A stretch of DNA of 46,310 nucleotides from a virus. The notes under the pieces were generated by a model. The model did not search any database. It was not told the origin of the DNA and saw nothing but the letters and a program-made list of their open reading frames with translations. A program made the translations under genes and the position numbers. Shown here piece by piece: positions 7,994-15,853 of the stretch; the first letter of the stretch is position 1; the number at the start of each line of letters is the position of its first letter. Location of the stretch: positions 1-46,310 of the IMG/VR virus record IMGVR_UViG_3300043772_004025. One strand, written 5' to 3'.

Positions 7994-9610
7994 TTAATTA
8001 CGATAAAATTTTTTAACTTCTTTTAGTTTTTCATTTTGTTGTTCTAACAACTTTTCAAAATCTTTGGCTTTAACGTTGGTAAAATAATTATAAGTTTTTT
8101 TATTTTTAAGTATAAAAGGTATGATTCTTTTACTATAATCCTCAGATTCTCTTTTCATTTTTTCTTCACTCTTATTTCTGGTTTGACTTTCATAATGATA
8201 ACAAACCGCGTCACCAACAAATATATTATCTTTATTTCTGTTAATACATTCCACATTTAGTTGAACGTCTTCAAAACATTCACGATACTCAGTATTGAAA
8301 CCACCAATTTCATTAAATAAGTTTTTAGATATCATCATAAAAGCGGCGGTGTTACCAAAAACATCACGTTTAATTTCTTTATGATAATTATAGTACGAAC
8401 GTAAACCATAATGTGATAAATGTATATTCATTAAATGGCTTTGACCGTTCATGTTGCCTTTTGGGGAGATAAACATTACAATACCAGAATGTTGTACGGT
8501 ATTATCACCATAATGTAAACGACAACCAATCGTACCAACACTTTTTTTATTTTTAACATAAACATCCATCATTAGGTTAATAGCGTTATTAACAACTTTA
8601 ATATCGTTATTACAAAACAATAAAACCTCAGTATCTTTTTCAATATGATGTTCTACAACGTCATTATTGATAGCAGCAAAGTTATAAAAATCATACTCTA
8701 CTAATTTTATATGATGGTTATCATCAATAAATTTTAAGTTATTAATAAATGATTTAACCTCTTCTAATTCATCTGGCGTAGAACCTGTATCAGCGACAAT
8801 TATTTTTATAAGATTTTTAATGTACCCACCATTTTTATATATAGAATTGATGCATTGTTTTAACAATTCAACGTTACCTTTTGTTGGAATTATTACACTT
8901 AACTTAGGAGTTTCTTTAAGAATTTTGTGTTTTATTTCATACCTTAAAATAGGTTTGATGTTATGTGGTAATTTACCTTTATATTTTTCAACAAACTGTT
9001 CACGATTTTTTTCCCATTCATCGTTAGTCATACCAATAGATTTATGTGTAATTTTAACATCAAACATAACACCAACTTTAACACCATTTAAATGATTATT
9101 AAACGTAAAATCTACATCATAAAAGTGAAACCCTTTAAAAGCCTCGTCAAATCTTGTTTTAATTTTTTCTTTATTGGCAACAAAAAAAAGACCGTCTAAC
9201 ATAACAGTCTCTATTACTTCATCTTCAAAATTAGCTGAATATCTATTTTCCCAAGTTTTACCTTCATGGGAGTGAGAAACAATACCTATCATCTTAGTAC
9301 TATCTTGCCACCAACGACCAATTTCAGAAATGTCAGTCGTACCTGCCATACCCAAAATACCATATTCTGTTTCTTTAAAATGTTTTAAAACTTTTTTACC
9401 CCAACCTTCTTTTAAGATAATATCATCATGACAAAAAACAACTATTTTATTCTTAGTTTTATCTAAACCTTCATTATAACACTCAGTCAAAGACTTACTA
9501 CCATTATTAACAATTTCATAAATTTCATATTCTTTAACACCAATACTTTTTTTAATGTGTTCTTGAAATTGTTTATTAGGTGTACGGGTTGAGTAAACTA
9601 TACTAATCAT
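7994..9610 (-). CDS. Two-domain glycosyltransferase (GT-A-like plus GT2)
   Basis: A 538-residue fusion of two transferase modules. The first (about 1-215) has FCHDDI at 59-64 as its acidic motif and DVDFTFNNH at 165-173, typical of glycosyltransferase-like domains of capsule clusters. The second (about 235-500) is a standard GT2 domain: LSVIIPTKGN at 237-246, VADTGST at 272-278, CNNDI at 333-337 as the DxD equivalent, and GGFNTEYRECFEDV near 435-450, which carries the catalytic-base type ED. Two active sites in one chain suggest addition of two sugars in sequence. It is the most upstream gene of the glycan cassette, so it may act early. A coiled C-terminal tail rich in Lys and Glu follows. 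Confidence 0.83.
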   Translation of the reverse strand: MISIVYSTRTPNKQFQEHIKKSIGVKEYEIYEIVNNGSKSLTECYNEGLDKTKNKIVVFCHDDIILKEGWGKKVLKHFKETEYGILGMAGTTDISEIGRWWQDSTKMIGIVSHSHEGKTWENRYSANFEDEVIETVMLDGLFFVANKEKIKTRFDEAFKGFHFYDVDFTFNNHLNGVKVGVMFDVKITHKSIGMTNDEWEKNREQFVEKYKGKLPHNIKPILRYEIKHKILKETPKLSVIIPTKGNVELLKQCINSIYKNGGYIKNLIKIIVADTGSTPDELEEVKSFINNLKFIDDNHHIKLVEYDFYNFAAINNDVVEHHIEKDTEVLLFCNNDIKVVNNAINLMMDVYVKNKKSVGTIGCRLHYGDNTVQHSGIVMFISPKGNMNGQSHLMNIHLSHYGLRSYYNYHKEIKRDVFGNTAAFMMISKNLFNEIGGFNTEYRECFEDVQLNVECINRNKDNIFVGDAVCYHYESQTRNKSEEKMKRESEDYSKRIIPFILKNKKTYNYFTNVKAKDFEKLLEQQNEKLKEVKKFYRN

Positions 9611-9616
9611 ATATTT

Positions 9617-9820
9617 TTATATAATTTTTGAAGAACCGATTTTTTCGATTAGTTTATTAATATCTTTACTAGAAAAAACAACAACATCTTCAATACCGCC
9701 CATATACCTATTAGATTCGGTTCTGAGAATAGCATTCCATTCTTTAGTATAAATGTTATAATGTAAAAAATAATCGTATAAGTTTTCTATTTTTTTATTT
9801 TCTATAAAGTTAAATTTCAT
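9617..9820 (-). CDS. Small hypothetical protein (67 aa)
   Basis: A 67-residue protein, strongly acidic and basic mixed, with no motif I can name. It lies 1 base downstream of the HslV-like gene and 6 bases upstream of the two-domain glycosyltransferase, fully in register with the minus-strand operon, which is the main reason to believe it. It contains the segment NRYMGGIEDVVVFSS, suggestive of a small alpha/beta fold. It marks the boundary between the glycan cassette and the nucleotide-metabolism genes. Confidence 0.5.
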   Translation of the reverse strand: MKFNFIENKKIENLYDYFLHYNIYTKEWNAILRTESNRYMGGIEDVVVFSSKDINKLIEKIGSSKII

Positions 9821-9821
9821 T

Positions 9822-10319
9822 TTAGTTATTTTTAGTTATTGATATTATGTTTACAGGTTCTTCACAAAGAATTGATAAATGACAAGCAGTTTTAATAGCA
9901 TCTTGTACTGATGACCCTAAATAAAGGGCCGCTAAAGCAAAATCCATCCCAGCTCCAATTGCCATGTAATCAGTAATTTCTTTAACATAGAATTTTTCCA
10001 CTAAAAAGGCTTTACCGTCATAAACAATAATATAATCGTTTACTAATTCTGTACTTTCAGTTTTTTCTTTTTTCCATTGATAAAAATCAAAAAGAAATTC
10101 TGTTAATGCCTCAACTGTTGCTTCTCTAGGTTTTCTTGTTTTAGTGTAGATTTGGAATAAAGCGCCTTCTTGAGCCTCACCCACATCACCAACAACGGCC
10201 CATTCATTTTGGAATAATTTGGCCATTTTATCTTTTTCTTGTGTATAACCGTTTACTAAGATACTATCGGAGCCGATAGTAATTTTATTTTTTTCTACTT
10301 TTACTGCTACTACCGACAT
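9822..10319 (-). CDS. HslV-like Ntn-hydrolase (proteasome beta-type fold) with N-terminal Ser
   Basis: From the ATG at 10319 the protein has 165 residues, close to HslV (about 175). I prefer this start to the ATG at 10352, which lies inside the dUTPase gene, because SVVAVKV then aligns with the mature HslV N-terminus TTIVSVR. Other matching points are IGSDS at 15-19 (active-site Asp), Lys31/Lys34 in KDKMAKLF (active-site Lys region), the VVGDVGEAQ turn near 42-50 and IGAGMDFALAAL near 120-131. In HslV the N-terminal Thr is the nucleophile; here Ser2 would be exposed after Met removal. It may be a phage-encoded protease or another Ntn hydrolase. No HslU-like ATPase is seen in the window. Confidence 0.7.
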   Translation of the reverse strand: MSVVAVKVEKNKITIGSDSILVNGYTQEKDKMAKLFQNEWAVVGDVGEAQEGALFQIYTKTRKPREATVEALTEFLFDFYQWKKEKTESTELVNDYIIVYDGKAFLVEKFYVKEITDYMAIGAGMDFALAALYLGSSVQDAIKTACHLSILCEEPVNIISITKNN

Positions 10320-10323
10320 AATT

Positions 10324-10968
10324 TTAATTTTTACCTGTACTACCAAACCCACCAGAACCTCTTTCAGTTTCAGAAAGTTCTTTAACAGATTCTAATTTAA
10401 TTAACTTACCAAACTCAGTGCTAACCCTTGAAGCCACAACACCTTGTGCTACTCTTTCACCAGCTTCAATTTTTTGTGGTTCATTACTTAGGTTAATCAT
10501 GATAACTTTAATTTCACCACGATAACCTGTATCTACAGTGCCTAATATTGCCATAAGACCTGTTTTAAATGAGTGACCACTTCTTGGTCTAATTTGTAAT
10601 TCGTATCCCATAGGCAACTCAAAATAAAGTCCTGTAGGTATTAACATTCTTTCAAGTGGTTGTAAAATTACTTCTTTTTCACTTTTTGGTAAACAAGCTC
10701 TTAAATCAAAACCTGAATCACCTTCTTTTGCCCAAATAGGGTCTGGATTATCGGAAGTATTTACAAATTTTATTTGTAACTTGTGTAAATCGTTTGATTC
10801 TACATTAACATATGGGGTCGGTGTTTGATTATTATCTTCTATATAATGGTTTTCTAATGATTGCATAATTTTAACTAAACTATCCAATTCAGCTGATTGT
10901 TCGTCATCAAGAACACCTGTGTTCTTCAATTGTTGTAATTCTTTAAGATATTCTTTTATATCGTTCAT
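10324..10968 (-). CDS. dut: dUTP pyrophosphatase (dUTPase)
   Basis: A 214-residue trimeric-type dUTPase that hydrolyses dUTP to dUMP and pyrophosphate, keeping uracil out of DNA and feeding dTMP synthesis. All five motifs are present: DSGFDLRA (84-91), RPRSGHS (128-134), GTVDTGYRGEIKV (143-155) with the catalytic Asp, GERVAQ (170-175), and RGSGGFGSTG (203-212). Motif II reads RPRSGHS instead of the usual RSGLA. About 62 extra residues at the N-terminus form a Leu/Glu/Lys-rich probable helix that is not part of the catalytic core and could mediate partner binding. It lies 1 base from the exonuclease gene and 4 bases from the HslV-like gene. Confidence 0.95.
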   Translation of the reverse strand: MNDIKEYLKELQQLKNTGVLDDEQSAELDSLVKIMQSLENHYIEDNNQTPTPYVNVESNDLHKLQIKFVNTSDNPDPIWAKEGDSGFDLRACLPKSEKEVILQPLERMLIPTGLYFELPMGYELQIRPRSGHSFKTGLMAILGTVDTGYRGEIKVIMINLSNEPQKIEAGERVAQGVVASRVSTEFGKLIKLESVKELSETERGSGGFGSTGKN

Positions 10969-10969
10969 T

Positions 10970-11677
10970 TTATTTTAATTTATTAAATTTTACTATTATA
11001 TCTATAAGGGCTTTAACATCCTTTTCACAATATTCTTTAATTTCTTCATGATTGTTATTCCAAAAATTAATATTAACATTGTCACCTTTAACATTACCGT
11101 TTTTAGGTGAATCTATTTTCAACGAAGAACATATTAAATCTAAAGAACTTAATCCGTATTTACCACCAAAAGACCAAATTTCTTTAGTATCTAAAACTTT
11201 CATTTCCCAAGGTTTGGTATCATGTTTAGGAAAAATTGTCGGAATTTTTAAACCGTTGATGACGTATCTTTTAGCTAAAAAAGGTATGTCAAAGTTTTTG
11301 ATATTTTGACCACATAAATCAAAATCCATAGAATCTATTTTATTAAAAATATCTCTAACTTTTTTAAGTATATCTATTTCATCTACACCATAAAAAGATT
11401 CAAATTTTGTTTTATTATCTTTCATTACAAAGCCTAAAGACACACATACCACTTTTCCAAATTCAGGGAATAAAGCTGCTGTTTGTCTATAAACTTCTTT
11501 TTTGGTTAAATGAGATTCTGGGGTAGGTAGTTTTGATTTATCGGTAACCCTTTCTTTAAAATTATCGTAATATGATAACCATAATTTTAATTCTTCCTTT
11601 GGTAATTCGTCTAAATCTTTGTATTGACTTACCGTTTCAACATCAAAGAATAATAATTTTTCAATATTAAATTGCAT
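10970..11677 (-). CDS. 3'-5' exonuclease, PolB-proofreading/RNase H-like (DnaQ-fold)
   Basis: A 235-residue stand-alone DEDD exonuclease. FFDVET at 10-15 supplies Asp12 and Glu14, CGQNIKNFDIPFL at 122-134 supplies the second Asp region (Asp130), and EYCEKDVKAL at 215-224 gives the last Tyr/Asp motif (Asp220) of the DEDDy type. These enzymes remove nucleotides from DNA or RNA 3' ends using two metal ions. The proofreading domain of the phage DNA polymerase at 15891-18752 also has these motifs, so this protein is an additional nuclease, perhaps for repair or host DNA breakdown. It overlaps the upstream glycosyltransferase gene by 11 bases. Confidence 0.83.
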   Translation of the reverse strand: MQFNIEKLLFFDVETVSQYKDLDELPKEELKLWLSYYDNFKERVTDKSKLPTPESHLTKKEVYRQTAALFPEFGKVVCVSLGFVMKDNKTKFESFYGVDEIDILKKVRDIFNKIDSMDFDLCGQNIKNFDIPFLAKRYVINGLKIPTIFPKHDTKPWEMKVLDTKEIWSFGGKYGLSSLDLICSSLKIDSPKNGNVKGDNVNINFWNNNHEEIKEYCEKDVKALIDIIVKFNKLK

Positions 11678-12989
11678 TAACTTCTTTAATTACTTGTTTA
11701 ACTTCTTTTTCTTTACCACTTAAAATAGATTTATAAAATTCTGCTCTTGTGTTAGTTACAACATCAATATGATATTTTTTAACCACAGTATTATATAAAT
11801 TATTACCTAAGATTTCAATACATTCAGGATTTTTATGAAGAAATTTAATTCCTTTTAACCAATCTTTGTGGTTTTTATTTGGGTCAACTAAAATAGCATT
11901 CCCATTTTCGTTAAATCCTCCTCCGTATTTAATAGAATCCACCAAATCTATAGTATAAGGACCAAAATTTTGAGCTATTAAAGCTTTTTTATGAAAACCA
12001 GCTTCAATTACTTTTAACTGTGATTTAGCCTTATTAAAAATATGTTCTTTTAACGGTGCTAATGAAACTTCAAAATTATTATAATTAGAAGCGTAAGTAG
12101 TAATAGGTTTTGTCCAAACTCTACGGTAAGGTTCATTTAAATCATTATAAGAGTTGTCCTCATCTTGTGAGTATTTTAAAAGGTGTTTTTTATACTCAGG
12201 AGAAATAGTAGTGTAATTATTAGTAAATAATTCTTCATAACGACACCAAACACTTTCGTGAGGTAAAATTTTTCTAGTTTTTTGTTCTTTTGTTTCTGGG
12301 TTTGTTTCAGTAATACTACCTCTTAAGTCAAAACCACAAACTACTAATTGTGTGTCTTTACCTTCTTCTGAAGACGACCAATTATTTAAACCTTGTCTTA
12401 TTATATTTAAATCTTGTAAATGTGAAGAACCACCTAACCAACCTATACGTAATTTTTTATCACTTTTAACTTCTTTCTTTTGGAATTGTGGTTCAGAAGG
12501 ATCTATTGCATTAGGTAATATAACTACATTTTTATTAAATTTACGAATTTCGTTCGCAAAAATTTCAGTAGTAGTTGTTACATAATCAACATGTTTAAAA
12601 TTAGATTTAATAAGTTCATCTATTTTAGATTGTTTTAATAAAGGGTAGGCTGGGTGATCAACAGTAGGCATCCAATAATCGTCGATATCCATTATGGTTA
12701 TAATTCCCATACCTTTAAGTTTATCAAAAACTCTTTTAGCTTGGTCTCCGTAAATTGGTTGTAACTGACCGTTAATTATATCGTTTATTGTTCTATGAAA
12801 ATGTACGATATGAAATTGTTTTAAATAATTTTCATCATTCCAACTAATACCGTCGGTACCTGCTGTTACAATATCAATAAAAAAATCTTTAGGAAATAAT
12901 TCTTGTAATTTTAAATGTGGGTCAACTGACCTAAACTTAGAAACTCCACTTCTATCTGAAGGTATAACTAAAACTTTAATTTGGCTCAT
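11667..12989 (-). CDS. GT4/GT-B-type glycosyltransferase, phage family
   Basis: A 440-residue protein from the ATG at 12989 (MSQIKVLVIPSDRSG); an upstream ATG at 13061 is possible but would run into the terminator hairpin. The N-terminus PSDRSGVSKFRSVDPHLKL is typical of glycosyltransferase-like proteins of large phages, and the middle carries IMDIDDYW, VVILPNAID and LRIGWLGGSSHLQD, the last matching the donor-binding turn of GT-B enzymes. The C-terminal half holds AGFHKKALIAQNFGPY, resembling the E/G-rich nucleotide-sugar pocket. It sits apart from the cassette, next to DNA metabolism genes, so it could modify DNA bases as T4 glucosyltransferases do, or virion proteins. Specificity is unknown. 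Confidence 0.7.
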   Translation of the reverse strand: MSQIKVLVIPSDRSGVSKFRSVDPHLKLQELFPKDFFIDIVTAGTDGISWNDENYLKQFHIVHFHRTINDIINGQLQPIYGDQAKRVFDKLKGMGIITIMDIDDYWMPTVDHPAYPLLKQSKIDELIKSNFKHVDYVTTTTEIFANEIRKFNKNVVILPNAIDPSEPQFQKKEVKSDKKLRIGWLGGSSHLQDLNIIRQGLNNWSSSEEGKDTQLVVCGFDLRGSITETNPETKEQKTRKILPHESVWCRYEELFTNNYTTISPEYKKHLLKYSQDEDNSYNDLNEPYRRVWTKPITTYASNYNNFEVSLAPLKEHIFNKAKSQLKVIEAGFHKKALIAQNFGPYTIDLVDSIKYGGGFNENGNAILVDPNKNHKDWLKGIKFLHKNPECIEILGNNLYNTVVKKYHIDVVTNTRAEFYKSILSGKEKEVKQVIKEVNAI

Positions 12990-13051
12990 GTTTATATATT
13001 TGTAACCAATATAATTATTTATTTCAATAAACTCAACCATAATAAAATAAA

Positions 13052-13075
13052 AAAGACCCACATAAGTAGGTCTTT
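13052..13075 (-). terminator. Rho-independent terminator
   Basis: AAAGACC and GGTCTTT form a 7-bp stem with a 10-base loop. Read on the minus strand the right arm is followed by TTTTTTATTTTATT, a proper U-tract, so it ends transcripts coming from the gene block upstream (13102 and above). The plus-strand side is also T-rich, so it may work in both directions. It separates the putative structural block from the glycosyltransferase/dUTPase block. Confidence 0.75.
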
Positions 13076-13101
13076 CTATTTAATTTTTTGAAAGGTTAAG
13101 A

Positions 13102-13155
13102 TTACTTCCCTTTAGGGGTTCCTTTGTTACCTTTACATCCACATCCTTTTTCCAT
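13102..13155 (-). CDS. Tiny Cys/Gly/Lys-rich peptide (17 aa)
   Basis: A short frame encoding 17 residues, MEKGCGCKGNKGTPKGK. It lies 19 bases downstream of the 208-residue gene and about 27 bases ahead of the terminator stem, in the same orientation, so it is transcribed as the last gene of that block. The CGC pair could bind a metal or be modified, but a peptide this short can occur by chance. The A-rich stretch before its ATG resembles that of neighbouring genes. Confidence 0.35.
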   Translation of the reverse strand: MEKGCGCKGNKGTPKGK

Positions 13156-13174
13156 TGTTTCTTTTTTTTTAACG

Positions 13175-13801
13175 TTAAATGTTATTCTTTCCTTTAACTT
13201 TTGGCATTGGCATTACGGTACCGGAAAAGATTGTGTTACCTGCCTTAAATTGTACATTTTCTTTAACCAATCTGTTATCAAAATAATTCTCAATAATTTT
13301 TGGTAAAGCCTTAGTTAGTTCTGATGCGATTAATTTTCTTAAATATTTTTCATCAATATTTATAACTTCTGAAGAAACATTTTCATTAATAGGTCTTTTA
13401 CTTTGTGTTTCAGCCCTTCTAACAGGTTTTTTGTACATATCAACTTCATCATCTTCACGGTAAGAAGGTCCGTCATTTTCCCTTAAAGCTCTTATAGCTT
13501 CTTCATCTACGTCAAACCCACTACCACTTGGTTGAGGAATTGGGTTTTCCAACATAGCTTTTTGTATTGCTGGTGGTAATTTTGAACTTTTAACAGCTTG
13601 ATTATAATTTTCAGAACCAACATCTTTTCTCACTGTCGGTAATGGTGCACTATACCCTTCGTCCAACATCATTGCCGAACCACCCATACTGTCCATTAAA
13701 CCACCAACATTAGATCTTTTAATAGCTCCAGTATCAAATTTTTCTGCCGCTTTATCTATTTGTTTAGCTTTTTTTAATATCTCTAATAATTTAGGATCCA
13801 T
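13175..13801 (-). CDS. Hypothetical protein, probable virion component
   Basis: A 208-residue protein with a low-complexity, Pro/Ser/Asp-rich middle (about 40-145) between a basic N-terminal helix and a C-terminal part rich in beta-branched residues. The C-terminal segment VQFKAGNTIFSGTVMPMP (about 185-203) looks like a conserved strand pair. There is no enzyme motif. It is the last large gene of a co-directional set of four uncharacterised genes (13175-15838) that start 0-2 bases from, or overlap, each other. Because these sit with polymerase, baseplate-like and fibre genes, a head or assembly role is plausible, but this is context only. Confidence 0.5.
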   Translation of the reverse strand: MDPKLLEILKKAKQIDKAAEKFDTGAIKRSNVGGLMDSMGGSAMMLDEGYSAPLPTVRKDVGSENYNQAVKSSKLPPAIQKAMLENPIPQPSGSGFDVDEEAIRALRENDGPSYREDDEVDMYKKPVRRAETQSKRPINENVSSEVINIDEKYLRKLIASELTKALPKIIENYFDNRLVKENVQFKAGNTIFSGTVMPMPKVKGKNNI

Positions 13802-13802
13802 T

Positions 13803-14189
13803 TTAAAACTTTGCTTGTTTATATATTGTTATCATACTTTTATCCCCATTTGGGTTATATTTTGGTACGTTTGAAATTCTATCTGAAATCGGTGTTCTAA
13901 ATGGTACCTCACCTACTTCGTCCCAATCTCTTATTTTATCAAGTAAAAAGGTTTTCCACCCTGGTTGTTCAGTATCAGTAGCTCCTGCATATTGATATGC
14001 TCTAAGTATTGGATTTCCAGCTTTTGAAAGTCCTAAAACATAAGGTTCCACAAATCTTTCACCAGGGGTTTCAGTTTCATCTCCCTCATAATAAATTCTT
14101 ATTCTATCATGATTTGTGATTGCTCTTTCAACCTCTGTCCTACTTGCAAACTCTAAAATAAGTTCATTTAGGATAGAGTAAAGTTTCAT
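13803..14189 (-). CDS. WYL-like domain protein without DNA-binding domain
   Basis: A 128-residue protein from the ATG at 14189, one base after the upstream stop codon; an alternative ATG at 14225 would overlap the neighbour by 35 bases. After an N-terminal helix (MKLYSILNELILEFASR) it has the WYL pattern: a strand with RIRIYYEGD, then FVEPYVLGLSKAGNPILRAY and WKTFLLDKIRDW, which mirror the VEPY.L and FrLDRI elements of WYL domains. WYL domains bind small ligands or nucleic acids in bacterial regulators such as CRISPR-associated and PIF1-linked proteins. No helix-turn-helix is fused here. Its neighbours are uncharacterised genes of presumed structural type. Confidence 0.55.
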   Translation of the reverse strand: MKLYSILNELILEFASRTEVERAITNHDRIRIYYEGDETETPGERFVEPYVLGLSKAGNPILRAYQYAGATDTEQPGWKTFLLDKIRDWDEVGEVPFRTPISDRISNVPKYNPNGDKSMITIYKQAKF

Positions 14190-14190
14190 A

Positions 14191-14538
14191 CTACCAATAT
14201 TGTTCAGGGAAATTAAAGTTATCATAACCCATACCTGGCTTATATTTGTTACCAGATGAGTAAAGTAATTTGTTTTTTTCTAATTGGTCCACTCTTGTAC
14301 CAACTTGATTGCTATTTTCACCACGACCAAAATCATCACCATCACTTGTTGCTCTAGGGTGACTTGCTCCGTATTTATCCGAATCATTATCTTTATAGTC
14401 GTTAAGTACGGTTAGTTTTAATCTTTCGGCATCTGCAGTTGCTTTTAAACTAGGTAGTTGGTTTAGTACCCCACCAGGGCCCATATCCATAACACTTCCT
14501 GGGTTTGTTAGGATTGGAGAGATTGTTTGTGCTGGCAT
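14191..14538 (-). CDS. Hypothetical protein (115 aa)
   Basis: A 115-residue hydrophilic protein with no recognised domain. The N-terminus (PAQTISPILTNPGSVMDMG) is Pro/Gly/Thr-rich and the remainder carries many Asp, Asn and Gly, suggesting an extended or disordered protein. It overlaps the upstream 185-residue gene by 31 bases and ends one base before the WYL-like gene, so it is clearly part of the same transcription unit. A virion or scaffold role is possible from context only. Confidence 0.5.
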   Translation of the reverse strand: MPAQTISPILTNPGSVMDMGPGGVLNQLPSLKATADAERLKLTVLNDYKDNDSDKYGASHPRATSDGDDFGRGENSNQVGTRVDQLEKNKLLYSSGNKYKPGMGYDNFNFPEQYW

Positions 14539-15065
14539 AATTCTTTGTTTTTATCAAAAATGTTTATTAGAGATTCCATTAATTTAACCTCTTTGCTAAT
14601 ATAAATATCACTGTAACTTTCTTTTTTAATTTTAATATCACTTGTTGAGTGTGGCATAACTGAACTTGTTGATATACCTTTAGTATGTCTGATACTATCT
14701 TTTTGGTATTGGTTTGTCATACCGATACTATGTTTAGCCTTTTTAGGTGCTTCTACACCTTGTCTAGCACTATCTAAAGTACCATTAACCCAATCTTTCA
14801 TTTTACGACCACCGTTTAATATAAATTGTGTATCTTGTTTTCTATCATCCATGTAGTCGGTGTTAGAGGTACTATGAGTATCAAAAAAGTTTTTAATTCT
14901 TTTTAATTGTTCATAACTAACTTTAGGTTCATTTATTAACCCTTCTAATCTTTTATAACCCTCAACATTTTTATCACCTTTGTAAGCATTCATAGTACGT
15001 CTCAAGTGACTATGTAATTCTCCAGGAATGTCCCAACTATAACCTTGTAGTGAACTGTTCGCCAT
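14508..15065 (-). CDS. Hypothetical protein (185 aa)
   Basis: A 185-residue protein, Lys/Asp/Ser-rich, with helical segments near 15-70 (GELHSHLRRTMNAYKGDK) and a C-terminal tail rich in Ile and Lys. I recognise no family. It starts one base before the end of the 257-residue gene upstream and overlaps the following gene by 31 bases. Within its coding sequence, at 14600-14609 on the minus strand, lies an exact TGATATTTAT motif 61 bases upstream of the next gene's start, which may be an internal promoter. The gene belongs to the four-gene uncharacterised block between the polymerase and the terminator. Confidence 0.5.
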   Translation of the reverse strand: MANSSLQGYSWDIPGELHSHLRRTMNAYKGDKNVEGYKRLEGLINEPKVSYEQLKRIKNFFDTHSTSNTDYMDDRKQDTQFILNGGRKMKDWVNGTLDSARQGVEAPKKAKHSIGMTNQYQKDSIRHTKGISTSSVMPHSTSDIKIKKESYSDIYISKEVKLMESLINIFDKNKELCQHKQSLQS

Positions 15066-15838
15066 TATCTTAACTTTTTCAACATTTCTTGTTTATATTC
15101 GGTAGGTATATCAACCGTACCGATATTATTAATTAAAAAGTTTAATATCACACCTTTTTGTTCTCCTGTTGCTTGGTTTTTTTCAATAATATCTATTAAG
15201 TTTTTAACTTTTCTAACTAATAAAGGATTTTCATCAGAAATGATTTCAATATCAGGAACACCATTTTTTCTAATGTCACCATATTTTTTAATTTTATCAA
15301 CAACTTCTTTAGGGAATTTTTTATCAACAATATCTTCAACCATATTTTTCATTTTCTTTTTTGGAGATTCTTCCACTACACCCTTATTGTCCCACCAATT
15401 TATAAAAGCCTTCTCAAACTCTTCTTTTGATTGCCAATAAGGATACCCCATAAATTCCTCAAAATCTTGTAAATTTTCTAAATTAATTTCTGTATCTAAT
15501 CTATCACTTAAACCCATAACTAAGTCATCAACATCTTCTATAAAATCAGACTCATCTGACATATAATCAATATTGTTCATGTAATTATAAACACTTGCGG
15601 TCGGAGTTCTAACTGCTGGCATAGGTACCAATGAGTAGTAACCACGATACCCTTGTTGACGTGTACTTTGTACAACAGAATTTCTTATTTGGTCACCGTC
15701 AATATCATACATAGGGTCCATAGTACTGTTTGAAGCGGATTTAGAGTTGTCTCTACTTAATTTAACATTGTTACCACCAATTCTAGTACCATCACTATTA
15801 ACTAACTCATTTAATATATTTTTTGGGATAATAGGCAT
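15065..15838 (-). CDS. Hypothetical protein, putative structural (257 aa)
   Basis: From the ATG at 15838 (MPIIPKNILNEL) the protein has 257 residues; the longer frame to 15916 runs back into the DNA polymerase gene and lacks support. The first 95 residues are Asn/Ser/Tyr-rich (RGYYSLVPMPAVRTP near 68-82), then an acidic stretch and a helical C-terminus. No family recognised. A perfect TGATATTTAT motif lies 15 bases upstream of this start, at the 3' end of the polymerase gene, so late transcription of the block 13102-15838 may begin here independently of the polymerase. Confidence 0.55.
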   Translation of the reverse strand: MPIIPKNILNELVNSDGTRIGGNNVKLSRDNSKSASNSTMDPMYDIDGDQIRNSVVQSTRQQGYRGYYSLVPMPAVRTPTASVYNYMNNIDYMSDESDFIEDVDDLVMGLSDRLDTEINLENLQDFEEFMGYPYWQSKEEFEKAFINWWDNKGVVEESPKKKMKNMVEDIVDKKFPKEVVDKIKKYGDIRKNGVPDIEIISDENPLLVRKVKNLIDIIEKNQATGEQKGVILNFLINNIGTVDIPTEYKQEMLKKLR

Positions 15839-15853
15839 AATCACTTTTTCTTT

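Noticed and set aside
12990-13061. Upstream start for the GT4-like gene
   Set aside because: It would place the start in the terminator hairpin and add residues with no family match; the MSQIKVLVIPSD start fits better.
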